Below, in pieces: positions 34,355-42,839 of a DNA stretch of 64,000 bases. The notes beneath the pieces are model-generated. The model was not told where the DNA came from. It made no database searches and was given only the letters and a program-made list of their open reading frames with translations. Within the stretch, counting starts at the first letter, position 1. Each line of letters opens with the position of its first letter. Position numbers and translations under genes: made by a program. The stretch comes from Actinomadura luteofluorescens (GTDB lineage Bacteria > Actinomycetota > Actinomycetes > Streptosporangiales > Streptosporangiaceae). The DNA lies in NCBI RefSeq assembly GCF_013409365.1, contig NZ_JACCBA010000001.1, positions 8,494,001 to 8,558,000 of the forward strand, written 5' to 3'.

Positions 34355-35116
34355 TCAGGTTCGGTGGATGAGCTGCTGGCCGCCGTCGATGTCGTACGTG
34401 GCGCCGGTGAGCGCGGTGTTGGCCATGAGATGCACGGCGAGGGCGGCGACGTCGGCGGGTCCGACCACGCGTTCGATCGGGAGCGTCGCGCGGAGCTGGT
34501 CGCGGCGCGCTTCGAGGTCGTCGCCGAGCAGTTCGGCCGATAGCGGGGTGTCGACGAAACCGGCCGCGATGAGGTTGACCCTGATCGGTGCGACCTCGAC
34601 CGCCAGGTTGGCGATCAGGGCGGGCAGTGCGGCGGTGCCCGCCGCGATGAGCGACAGGCCGGGCCCTCGGCTTCGGCCGCCGGTGCCGCCCATGAACAGC
34701 AGGGTGCCGCCGGGGCGCACCCGGCCGACGGCATGCTGGGCGACGGCGACGGCCAGCCACACGTGTCCGTCGAAATCGCGATGCGCCCGCTCGCGGTCGA
34801 GGTCGGCCAGGGGCGCGTAGTAGGGGCCACCGGCCGTGACCATCACGTGGTCGATCGTCTCGGGCAGGGTTCCGAAGAACCGCGCGAGGGCGTCCGGATC
34901 GGTCGCGTCGAAGGCCGCGCTGTCCAGCGCGCCCACGTCGGCCGCCGCCCGCTCGAGGCGGTCGGGGTCGCGGCCGGTCATGATGACGGCCGCGCCCTCG
35001 GCACGGGCGCGGCGGGCGGTCTCGAGCCCGATGCCGCCGCTGCCTCCGATCACGACGACGGTCTGCCCGGTGAGCTCGGGCGGACGCTGGGCGGCGTCGG
35101 ACGATGCGATGGTCAT
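34355..35116 (-). CDS. SDR-family oxidoreductase lacking the usual YxxxK
   Basis: 253 residues from ATG 35116. Cofactor motif VVVIGGSGGIGLETARRA (TGxxxGxG-like) near residue 20, GRDPDRLERAAADV and VTAGGPYYAPLADLD are clear, as is the C-terminal GATYDIDGGQQLIHR. Where classical SDRs have YxxxK the protein reads PGLSLIAAGTAALPALIANL, so the catalytic Tyr and Lys are missing. Members of this divergent group are common in actinomycetes and may be non-classical or non-catalytic. It stands alone on the minus strand, with a short leader overlapping no gene. Confidence 0.78.
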   Translation of the reverse strand: MTIASSDAAQRPPELTGQTVVVIGGSGGIGLETARRARAEGAAVIMTGRDPDRLERAAADVGALDSAAFDATDPDALARFFGTLPETIDHVMVTAGGPYYAPLADLDRERAHRDFDGHVWLAVAVAQHAVGRVRPGGTLLFMGGTGGRSRGPGLSLIAAGTAALPALIANLAVEVAPIRVNLIAAGFVDTPLSAELLGDDLEARRDQLRATLPIERVVGPADVAALAVHLMANTALTGATYDIDGGQQLIHRT

Positions 35117-35333
35117 GATTCCTCCCGTATGCAGATCACGCGGTCAGTTCTCGGTCCGGCCGGACCACGCAGCGTTCCTTCTCTCCTTCCCGATTTCGGC
35201 GGGTCGTGCAGCATGCCCACAGCCCTTCGACCGCCGCTGCGCGGCGAGTTGCTTTTGCTCGACGGCGAGAGGACGAGCGTGTCGCTGATGGCGGACCCGC
35301 CGACGAGTCGTCCAAGCCGGTAGCCGGAGATCG

Positions 35334-35543
35334 ATGCAGGCGGGGCGACGGGAGGTTCATGCGCTTAACACCCACACGGCCGCTCAGCTCACCGTCTGGA
35401 CCACTGGCGAGACGGAACTCGACATCGCCGACCTCACCACAGGAGCCAGCACCAGTACCCACTATGAGTTCACCGACCTACAAGGCCTCGAAGCCTGCCT
35501 CGACGACCTCACCGAACATTTCAACACCCCTCCCTGCCCTTGA
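35334..35543 (+). CDS. Small hypothetical protein or fragment, 69 aa
   Basis: The frame has moderate codon bias and a balanced composition in its second half (LTVWTTGETELDIADLTTGA, then YEFTDLQGLEACLDDLTEHF), unlike the arginine-rich shadow frames around it. There is no clear ribosome site before ATG 35334. It may be a small real gene or the tail of an immunity-like protein. I do not recognise it. Confidence 0.35.
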   Translation: MQAGRREVHALNTHTAAQLTVWTTGETELDIADLTTGASTSTHYEFTDLQGLEACLDDLTEHFNTPPCP

Positions 35544-36156
35544 CGAATCTCGTACGGGTTCACATGGCCGTTCATCGTCTTCCTTGCTCTCCTCGCCATC
35601 GCGTTGGCCCTGGTGTGGGTGTCACCGCCGAGGTTGGCGCTGTTCCTGGTCGCGGGCACTGGCGTCCGCGACCAGGCTGCGCTGCAGCCTGACCATCGTG
35701 ATCTCCACCTCCGACCCGGACGATCGAGCCGGTGCTCTGGCGACATCACCGCCTGCCACACCGGCGTCTCGCTGCCGATGGTCGGTGCGAGGCTGGTGGT
35801 GCAGCACCTCAGACCCCAGGACAGGCTTCTCGTCTTCGCTCTGGCCGCGGCCTGAAAATCCTGGCGGCGGCTCCCGTCCTCGTCCGCCCGATCAAGCAAC
35901 CGGCGGCCAGGCCTGCGACGGACGAGAACCCGATGATGCCGGTGTTTCGGCGTCGACACCGAGGGCATCTCCGGCGAACCTTCCGACCGGCCGGAGTACG
36001 GGGCGCCGGCGAACGGTCTCAGGCGATCCGCAGACGACCATGCCGCAGACCGGTCGAGGCCAGGATGCCCAGCGCCTTACCGACCGTTCTCGCGCCTCAT
36101 TCGGCGATCCGGACGCCGACCGACCGCCGCTGCGGGAAATCGACAAGGAGCGTTTC
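35544..36156. other. Upstream region of the enoyl-CoA hydratase gene, with a membrane-protein scrap
   Basis: At about 35562-35672 the plus strand encodes WPFIVFLALLAIALALVWVS and more hydrophobic residues before losing sense, so a membrane-protein fragment is likely. The remainder has no coherent frame. AAGGAG at 36145-36150 serves the following gene. Confidence 0.4.
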
Positions 36157-36999
36157 ATGAGTACCGCAGAACAGTTCCACGTAAGTAAGGTGACCCGATC
36201 CTACTGGCGGGTGACTTTCGACAATGGTCCGGTGAACCTGATGGATCCGGACACCATCGAGCAGCTTGGCGAGCTCATCGGGCGTATCGAGGATGAGCCG
36301 GAACTCACGGTCGTGGTCTTCCGCAGTGACAAGCCGGGTTACTTCATCGCGCACTGGGACTTCCTGTCCGACTCCGCCCGTGTGGCCGGGATGCCGCCTG
36401 GACCAACGGGCCTCCACCCGTACCTGGACAACTTCGTCCGGTTGAGCAAGCTGCCCGTGGCCACGATCTCGGAGATCCGCGGACGCACCCGCGGCGCGGG
36501 CAGCGAATTCGTGCTCTCAACGGACATCCGCTTCGCCTCCGAAAGCGCTGTCCTGGGCCAGTTCGAAGTCGGCGTGGGCAGCGTTCCGGGAGGTGGCGCC
36601 ATGTCGCGGCTGGGGCGCCTGGTCGGTCGCGGGCGCGCACTGGAGATCCTGCTCGGCGGCGATGACATGCCGGCCGGCCTGGCAGCCGAGTACGGCTACG
36701 TGAATCGAGTTGTCCCGGACGCCGAGATCGAGGCTTTCACCGACGCGTTCGCACGCCGTATCGCGGGCTTCGACAGGGTGGCCGTCGCCGGCATCAAGGG
36801 ACTTGTCGATGCGGCCACCCTGCCGGCGAACGAGGAGTTCGCGCCTGGCCTGCAGGCGTACTTCGCCACCGCGGGCCGCCCGGAGAACCGGCCGTTCGTC
36901 CAGCTACTGTTCGACAACGGGCTCCAACAACCCGACGGCATCGAGACCGACCTCGGTAAGGCGATTGGGACGCTCCGCCAGAACTTCGAACGACCATGA
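36157..36999 (+). CDS. Enoyl-CoA hydratase/isomerase family protein
   Basis: ATG 36157 has AAGGAG 6 bases upstream. A much longer upstream frame is not coding. The 280-residue protein shows crotonase features: VTFDNGPVNLMDPDTIEQLG near residue 20, IRGRTRGAGSEFVLSTDIRF near residue 107 (oxyanion-hole region), and GVGSVPGGGAMSRLGRLVGR near residue 136. The usual catalytic Glu pair is not obvious, so it may be an isomerase or hydrolase variant. It is a single gene. The adjoining muconolactone-isomerase-like gene converges on it. Confidence 0.85.
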   Translation: MSTAEQFHVSKVTRSYWRVTFDNGPVNLMDPDTIEQLGELIGRIEDEPELTVVVFRSDKPGYFIAHWDFLSDSARVAGMPPGPTGLHPYLDNFVRLSKLPVATISEIRGRTRGAGSEFVLSTDIRFASESAVLGQFEVGVGSVPGGGAMSRLGRLVGRGRALEILLGGDDMPAGLAAEYGYVNRVVPDAEIEAFTDAFARRIAGFDRVAVAGIKGLVDAATLPANEEFAPGLQAYFATAGRPENRPFVQLLFDNGLQQPDGIETDLGKAIGTLRQNFERP

Positions 37000-37354
37000 C
37001 GCCGGAGCGCGAACGCCCAGCGCAGCGTCCCCGAAGGGCGTATGAACCATCGGCTGCTGTCCTGATCGTCGAATCCGCGCGCATTACGGCTGGCTCCATC
37101 ATCGCGGTCCCGGCCTTAGGCATGTCTCACGGACGAGATCGGCCGCAGACGGGGGGCCGGGTACGACAGCCCGATTCGGTGGGGCGCCCGAGTGCGGCGT
37201 GGGCGCCGCCCCCCGGGCGCCTCTGGCGCCTCGCTGCACCGCGCTCCTCGGTCGCGGCCGCCGGCGTTGAATCGCCGAATAGGGAGTGCCATCAGCCAAG
37301 ATCGGTAAATGGCGGGAAGGCCGGCGTTTCTGGGAAGGCCCTGGCCCGGGGTGC
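37000..37354. other. Convergent intergenic region, no gene seen
   Basis: It lies between the stops of two convergent genes. GC-rich partial inverted repeats (around 37195-37235) could act as a bidirectional terminator, but no perfect stem stands out. Confidence 0.35.
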
Positions 37355-37951
37355 TCACGGGTCGCTGGGGTGGCGCGTCAGGGGCACCGTCTCTGTGGTG
37401 AACCAGGCGGCCAGCGGGAGCGAGCGCAGAATTTCCTGCATCAGCTTGGCGTCGGCGGCCTGAAAGAGGCCGAGGTTGCGGCCCTCGCCGGGCAGGCTCC
37501 ACAGACGGAGGAGGCGGCCTTCGGCGGCCAGTTCACGCGCGCGGGCGGCCTCGCGGGCGAACATCTCGTCGCGGGCCTGCGGGGTCGTCGCGTCCGGCAC
37601 CTCGACGGTGAACGTGACCAGGTACTCGCCCCCAGCCGCTGCGAGCGGGACCTTGCCGCGCCCCGGGTCGTTGGGGTGGGGGTCCAGCGCGGTGATCTGG
37701 TCGGTGCGCCAGACGCGCAGCGGCATCGCGGCGAGCGTCCGCTCGAGGTCGTCTGGGCCGTCGGCGGTGAACAGCCCGATCGTGCGCCACTCTCCCGGCC
37801 CCAGCGGCGGCCGCCACAGGCGCAGCACCCGCCCCTGGGCGGCCAGGACGCTGGTGTTGGCGGCTTCGCGCGCCCGGATGTCGTCCACCTCGCGCGCCGG
37901 GGTTCCGTCCGGGACACGGGTGGTCATGGTGACCAGGTACTCGTGCTTCAC
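37355..37951 (-). CDS. Tandem muconolactone delta-isomerase-like protein
   Basis: GTG 37951 follows AAGGAGG. The 198-residue protein is two homologous halves of about 95 residues. The first is EYLVTMTTRVPDG, REAANTSVLAAQGRVLRLWR, then GLFTADGPDDLERTLAAMPL. The second is EYLVTFTVEVPDA, REAARARELAAEGRLLRLWS, then GLFQAADAKLMQEILRSLPL. Each half matches the muconolactone isomerase (MIase) fold, normally a 90-95 residue subunit of a homodecamer. The fusion probably makes a pseudo-dimer. The substrate is unknown and no other beta-ketoadipate genes are near. Confidence 0.8.
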   Translation of the reverse strand: MKHEYLVTMTTRVPDGTPAREVDDIRAREAANTSVLAAQGRVLRLWRPPLGPGEWRTIGLFTADGPDDLERTLAAMPLRVWRTDQITALDPHPNDPGRGKVPLAAAGGEYLVTFTVEVPDATTPQARDEMFAREAARARELAAEGRLLRLWSLPGEGRNLGLFQAADAKLMQEILRSLPLAAWFTTETVPLTRHPSDP

Positions 37952-38040
37952 GATCTGCCTCCTTGGACATCGGCGTATTCAGCATCATGCCCGCGGGCGC
38001 GTCCGCTGGCGCCTACGGACGAGCACAGGAGCCGCAGGTC

Positions 38041-38121
38041 ATGGACATGAAGCTCGATTTCGTCGTGGTGCCGGTCGCGGACGTCGACAAGGCTAAGGAC
38101 TTCTACACGGCACCGCGGCGA
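38041..38121 (+). pseudogene. VOC gene, N-terminal fragment
   Basis: ATG 38041 or 38047 begins MKLDFVVVPVADVDKAKDFY, nearly the same as the N-terminus of the VOC protein at 34152, and is then lost after about 26 codons. The IS110-like region starts about 70 bp later, so its insertion or a linked deletion removed the rest. Confidence 0.65.
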
Positions 38122-38188
38122 CGCTCACAGCGGTAGCCGTCTCACCCCGGCTGGCGACCGAGCCCGAGATACGGGTCTGTCCAGTCAA

Positions 38189-38231
38189 CGGCACCTCTCT
38201 GTGTCAAGCGGCGGCGAGCAGAGAGGTATCC
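38189..38231 (+). repeat. 43-bp inverted repeat, left copy, hairpin-forming
   Basis: The 43 bases are the exact reverse complement of 39365-39407. Each copy can itself fold, because ACCTCTCTG and CAGAGAGGT pair across a 17-base loop. The left copy includes the last codons and stop of the IS110-type transposase (DTDTSLLAAA). Confidence 0.75.
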
Positions 38232-39110
38232 GTGTCTCGGATCATGGTCCGGTAGACGACGTCGCAGAGCCGTCGTTTCAGGCCGCGCAGGGCTTCTTTG
38301 TGACTCTTCCCCTCGGCGCCTTTGCGCTGGTAGAAGTCCTGACCGGCGGTCTGGCGACGGATCTGGGTGATGGCCATCAACGCCTGCGGTGCGCGCCAGG
38401 ATTCTGGCCGCCAGCAAGTCGCCGATGCCGTGCAGCTCGGTGAGTGTGGTGCCGGAATCACCTACCGCCGCGGAGATCTGGTCGGCGACCCCGGTGATCC
38501 GCCGGTCCAGCCTCCGGATCTCGGCGACCAGGCCCACCGCCAGGGCGCGCAGCGTGCAGCCCAGGACGGTCTGAGGACGCACTCCGCGCAAGGCCTTGGC
38601 GGCGATGTCGGCGGTCAGCTTGCGCGGCAGGCCGGCCGGGAGGAGCTTGGTGAGCAGGGCGTGCAGCCGGTTGATGGTCTGGGTGCGGGCGCGCACCAGG
38701 TCCTCGCGGTGCTCGATCAGAGCGCGCAGCGCGGTGATGGCCTCGTCCAGGCGGGCCACGTGCAGTCCGGTGGCGGTCTGTGCGGCGATGCCGACCGACA
38801 GGGGCGTCGGCTTCGTCGGTCTTGCGGCCGTGGCCGGTGGACAGCAGCCGGACGCGTCGGGCGAGCTTGGCCGGCACGTCGAGCACGGCGATGCCGTCGT
38901 CTGCCAACCGTGCCGTGAGCGGTGCGCCGAGACCGCGGGCGCCTTCAACGGCCCAGCGGGCCCGCGGCCAGGCACAGGCGAATCGCTGCAAGCTGCCGGT
39001 AGCCGGCCTTGCTGACCGGCACCCGCACAGCGCCCAAAGATTGCAGCCGGGCGTCGACCGCCACCGCGGTCCAGGAGGCCTTGTGCGGATCGACCGCGAT
39101 AACGACCTGG
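38206..39110 (-). pseudogene. IS110-family transposase, multiply frameshifted
   Basis: Conserved blocks occur in order on the minus strand but in three frames: the DEDD start VVIAVDPHKASWTAVAVDAR, VEGARGLGAPLTARLADDGI, LDVPAKLARRVRLLSTGHGR KTDE, HREDLVRARTQTINRLHALL, LHGIGDLLAARILARTAG and the tail CDVVYRTMIRDTDTSLLAAA. This gives about 300 codons of an IS110-type (Piv/DEDD) transposase with several indels and an internal deletion, so it is inactive. The element is bounded by the 43-bp inverted repeats, unusual for a family that normally lacks terminal repeats. Confidence 0.75.
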
Positions 39111-39364
39111 ATGTCGGCGAGTTGGAGAGACGACGGCGTGGCGCTCCTCGGCGGTCCGGGGCAGGGGGGTGACAGGCGAGGAGGGCAAACCAACTTGGGG
39201 CGGTGCAGACCTCTCTTGAGCCACTCTCGCCGGCGGCTGTGGCCGGCACGCACGCCGTTAAATGAGCCAGCCTGAGGGGCGGCAGGTGTAACTAGAGCGA
39301 CCCCGGCCAAAGCCTTGTTGATCTTGGCTGCAGACCGCGATCAACGCCACTGATCCAACAAGTT

Positions 39365-39407
39365 GGATACCTCTCTGCTCGCCGCCGCTTGACACAGAGA
39401 GGTGCCG
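39365..39407 (-). repeat. 43-bp inverted repeat, right copy, hairpin-forming
   Basis: Exact reverse complement of 38189-38231. It lies about 250 bp upstream of the transposase start, so the tail of a second, oppositely oriented copy of the same element may be present here. Confidence 0.75.
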
Positions 39408-40350
39408 ATAACCTTACAGTCCCCGAGATACCACAGCAGCAGCGCCATCAGCGCGGTGAGCCGACCATAGGTGCTGCCTCGCCCGGGCGGCCTGCCGGGT
39501 GCAGGTTGGGCGTCTGGATATCCGAAGGAGCACAGAAGGCGCAGGTGGTGGACATGAACCATGCCATGGCATGTCCATCCCCTATTCACCGGAGTTGCGC
39601 AAGCGTGCAGTCCGCATGGTGACCGAGGTCCCCGACCTATCCCAGCGAGTGGTCGGCGATGAGGGTCGTTGCAGCCAGGCTGGGGTGCCTCGACCGAGAC
39701 GGTTCGCAGGGCGTCGAGCCGAGGCCGATGCCGGCGCCCGGCCGAGAAACGACGTGATGGCCATCCCGTCCAGGTTGAGACGGCGCGCCGTGACCGGGCA
39801 GCGCCTCGGCTCCTTCCAGAAGCCTGTGGGACCGTCCTGCCCCTCTCAAGAGATGTCCTTGGGCATACAGACGTTGACGAACTGCCGAAGGTGGTGTGCC
39901 GGCCGGTGTAGAACGTCAGGCAGAGGAACAGTTCCAAAGTGTCAAGGTGACCGGCAGCGGAATTATTTGACCGAATTTCGGAGAGGATGGTCGTTGCAAG
40001 GTGCTGGCCGCCTCGGCGGTGTCATAAGTGGCTGATCATCTACCTCCGACGTGAGCGTCGTGATCGAGCCATTATTGGCTCGCATTGATCCTCCGCCGCG
40101 CCGACGGAGAACGTTGGTCTACCTGACACCGCTGGGTGGCCATCGAGCAAGTCGGCTCGGTGGGCTGTCGCGTGAGCCATCTGGGCGGTCGGCCGCGGTG
40201 GGTCACGTACACTCGCTGGAAGCAGCGCGCTAATTACGGGAGAGCGCAACGGACCTGATCTTCCCTGAGTTGCGCTGTGGTGTGCCGAAGGACGTAACTT
40301 GACCTGCGGTGATGCCGAGAAGTCGCTTGGGTTGGGCTTGCTAGATCGTG
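39408..40350. other. Decayed mobile DNA; includes an IS3-type OrfA scrap
   Basis: At about 39566-39660 the plus strand reads IPYSPELRKRAVRMVTEVPD, the N-terminus of IS3-family OrfA proteins, and is then lost. Minus-strand pieces near 39420-39470 (LTALMALLLWYLGD) and 39740-39790 may be further transposase scraps. No intact gene is present. Confidence 0.5.
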
Positions 40351-40401
40351 TTCACACCGAAGAGGCCACTGGTTCGAACCCAGTATCGCCCACCCCAAGT
40401 T
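40351..40401 (+). repeat. tRNA-Val 3'-end direct repeat, copy 3 (attachment-site scar)
   Basis: It has the same TTCACAC anticodon loop, CGAAG, T arm and ATCGCCC acceptor strand as copy 2. After the tRNA end it shares CACCCCAAGTT with copy 1. Similarity to copy 1 continues, with gaps, for about 150 bp (for example CGCTTCGTAGTCT and TTCGCAGATTCCCGAAG). No 5' tRNA half precedes it. Confidence 0.78.
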
Positions 40402-40405
40402 CTCG

Positions 40406-40431
40406 CAGGTCAGGGCGTCGTCCCTGACCTG
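40406..40431 (+). terminator. Hairpin terminator downstream of tRNA-like copy 3
   Basis: CAGGTCAGGG (40406-40415) and CCCTGACCTG (40422-40431) form a perfect 10-bp stem with loop CGTCGT, placed about 14 bases after the tRNA 3' end as for copy 2. Confidence 0.65.
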
Positions 40432-40672
40432 ATGTCGTGCGTCCCGATGACCGCTTCGTAGTCTCGGGAGCCAGCGCGGGGAGCCACCGTGCGTTTCGCA
40501 GATTCCCGAAGCTCATCCAGACGGTCGATCAACGTGACTGCGTCGTCCGGGGGCGGTCGAGGGGCCGGCAGTGTGCGGGCTGGGGAGGTCAACGCTTGCG
40601 CTTGACTCTGGGGGAGTCAGATGCCTGCGCGTGTGCCTGAAAACTGTGAGTGGTACCGGTCGGCCATCCACG

Positions 40673-41550
40673 ATGATGAACCTCGTGTCCTTGGCTCAGA
40701 CTCTGCTGCACAGTGCCCCTTCCCAGGTGACGATCGATCAGATTCGTCGCCTGGTGGCGATGGTCGGCCCCGAGAGCCCCATGCTTGAGTACAAGGCCGA
40801 CATGAGCACCAGCATCGCCAAGGCCGTGGCCGCGTTGGCCAACACCTATGGCGGTCTGGTCCTGGTCGGTGTCACCGATGACCGCCGCGTCACCGGTGTC
40901 AAAGAGAAGACGCTCGAACGTGTGTCCGAGCACTGCCACGGCGCCATTGAGCCCCCTTGGGTGCCCGAGATCGTTCCGGTTCTGATGGACGACGGCTCAG
41001 GCAGGTACGTCCTGGTCATTCGTGTGGTTCCCGGCGTCGGGCCGCGGCCGCTGCTCATCGAGGGGGCGGCGCCCGTCCGGCACCACAACACCACTCACCC
41101 GGCCAGCTGGCAGAAACTCGCCGCGTTGTTCGCAGAAGGCGACACGCGAGTGCAGTCCGACCCGTGGGCCATCCATCGCCCCGACGCACCACGTGATTCA
41201 TCCGGCAACGCCGACGAGCATGTGGATCTCATCATCCGCTCCGGTCTCAACATCGCCATCGACCCCCGGGCCGCGTGGCGGCCCCTGCGCGAGCAAGACG
41301 TCAACCAGTTGGCCGACGCGCTGAACCGTTCGGCCCTGGTCGGCCAGCTCACCGACTTGATTTTCAGGTGGTGGCGGCTGCAGCATTCGCAAGTCCACCG
41401 CCGCGGACACAACCGGTCCTGCACAATCAGGCTCCAGGGGCAGGGCCTACCCCCGGGCCGGTGCTGGTGCACGGTCCGAACCGCTTTGGGGAGTATGGAT
41501 ACACGGACCCGAAAGTCGAGTACCAGAAGATCACCGTTGTTACCTGTTGA
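40673..41550 (+). pseudogene. AlbA_2 (Schlafen-type) domain protein, frameshifted
   Basis: From ATG 40673 or 40676 the protein reads IRRLVAMVGPESPMLEYKAD, IAKAVAALANTYGGLVLVGV, TDDRRVTGVKEKTLERV and LVIRVVPGVGPRPLLIEGA. This is the Schlafen AlbA_2 putative DNA-binding domain (residues 30-150) found in regulators and defence-linked proteins. Near 41365 the sense moves to the next frame (VVAAAAFASPPPRTQPVL to the stop at 41548). The original frame continues to 41620 only as shadow. It is therefore probably disrupted by one indel. The barstar-like gene follows 33 bp later. Confidence 0.65.
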
Positions 41551-41582
41551 TTCGACGTGTTCCCAGTGGAGGTTGGGCGACG

Positions 41583-42377
41583 TTGTCAGTGAAGTATTCT
41601 GTCCGGTTCGAGGAAAGTGACACATTCGTATCCGCCTGCGAACTGGAAGGGTTTTTTGTCGGGCGCTACAGCGACGACGACTTCGGTGCGTTGCTCGACG
41701 CCGAGAATGCCCGAGTCACCTTCAGGCTTGTGCGGCCGACCCTAGACGCGCCGATCGAGACGCTTAGGGGGGACATTGAGGTTCTTGTCCTCGACACCGA
41801 AGGTCGGCCCATGGGGCGCTACGTGCTGTGGGCCGCCAAGCTAGTAGCCGGGGATACGCCGGAATATCTAGTCGTCACGGCACGAACGGGTTTGGCTCCG
41901 CATGCCGAGGCCCGCAGGTTGTGGGACAGGTTCCGCGTTTCCCGGCCGCAGCGCGGTGAATGGTGCACGCTTCAGGTCGGAGCCCGTGAAGCGTGGCTAG
42001 AAGTAGCCGGTCTCAGGTACGCCGAATCCCCTTCTAAGGGGGAGCGTTCGGTTCCCCCTCGAGAGTTCGTTATGGAGGGTGATGAAATCAAGGATGTCGC
42101 GAGTTTCTTCTGTGCGATTGGCGAGGCTTTCCGTGGCCCAGGAGGGTATATCGGGTGTAGTTTTACCGAATTGGACGAGTCCCTTGAGGATTATCTTCAA
42201 GGCACCCTGGTTCGGCTGATTTGGCGGAACATTTCCGTTGCGCGCTCGTCCCTGTCTGCAGTGGTAGATATTGCTGGCGGGCCGATTTCCAAATTCGACT
42301 TGCTTCTTAGTATTCTGTCGCAGAATAATGTTGAAGTCATTCCTGGCAGATCATCGTCTGAATGTTCGAAGTGCTGA
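41583..42377 (+). CDS. Barstar-family immunity protein with actinomycete N-terminal domain
   Basis: About 264 residues. TTG 41583 is chosen for GGAGG (41568-41572), with GTG 41589 as the alternative. The C-terminal 90 residues match barstar: REFVMEGDEIKDVASFFCAI, GEAFRGPGGYIGCSFTELDE, then VRLIWRNISVARSSL and FDLLLSILSQNNVEVIP. The first 170 residues (FVSACELEGFFVGRYSD and PHAEARRLWDRFRVSRPQRG EW) are the N-terminal extension usual in actinomycete barstar-like immunity proteins. Such proteins bind barnase-type RNase toxins. No barnase-like toxin is visible, but an Rhs core scrap lies 160 bp downstream, so this is probably an orphan immunity gene. Codon use is lower in GC. Confidence 0.75.
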   Translation: MSVKYSVRFEESDTFVSACELEGFFVGRYSDDDFGALLDAENARVTFRLVRPTLDAPIETLRGDIEVLVLDTEGRPMGRYVLWAAKLVAGDTPEYLVVTARTGLAPHAEARRLWDRFRVSRPQRGEWCTLQVGAREAWLEVAGLRYAESPSKGERSVPPREFVMEGDEIKDVASFFCAIGEAFRGPGGYIGCSFTELDESLEDYLQGTLVRLIWRNISVARSSLSAVVDIAGGPISKFDLLLSILSQNNVEVIPGRSSSECSKC

Positions 42378-42539
42378 ATCTGAGGCGACAGCTCGAATTC
42401 AGCATGATGGTGTAAATGTGTGGTCATGCCGAGAAGGCATCGGCACCATGAGAGCCTTCCGATCCAAGGAGCTCTAGCCTCAGGATTTTCGATGGCCCGC
42501 AGGTCCGCGGGTACGTTCTGTCGGCGGGAAGCAAGAACG

Positions 42540-42835
42540 TCAACGTCGGCTACGACTACGACTACGACTCGGCGACGCTCCGCATGACCCTATCCCTGGC
42601 GACGCCCAAGGCGCGTCCCAAGTCGCTGTCAACGCCGCGACCCAGGAAGCCACCGTCCGCCGTTTCACTCCCTTCGGTTCCGTCCGCGGCTTCGATGACG
42701 ACGCCACCTGGCCAAACGACAAGGGTTTTCTCGGTGGCACCCAAGCCCCCGGCAGGCCTCACCCATCTCGGCGCCCGCGAGTACGACCCAGACACAGGCC
42801 GCTTCATCTCCGTCGATCCCGGTGTGGATGTGGTG
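42540..42835 (+). pseudogene. Rhs core fragment, frameshifted
   Basis: One frame reads QVAVNAATQEATVRRFTPFG and DDATWPNDKGFLGGTQ. The next continues PAGLTHLGAREYDPDTGRFI SVDP. Together they are the conserved Rhs repeat-associated core that precedes the variable toxin tip. The core is cut right after SVDPGVD by an IS5-type fragment, so the toxin tip is gone. A TACGAC microrepeat lies at its left edge. Confidence 0.7.
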
Positions 42836-42839
42836 CGAC

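Noticed and set aside
35206..36999. A 597-codon frame containing the enoyl-CoA hydratase
   Set aside because: The first 317 codons are low-complexity Ser/Arg/Pro without a domain. ATG 36157 with AAGGAG marks the true start.
8985..40401. Complete tRNA-Val genes at the three repeat copies
   Set aside because: No acceptor 5' strand, D arm or anticodon 5' stem precedes any copy, so they are 3' halves only.
40571..41620. Uninterrupted 349-codon reading of the AlbA_2 gene
   Set aside because: After about 41365 the composition becomes shadow-like, while the next frame gives a sensible C-terminus ending just before the barstar gene. A frameshift is the better reading.
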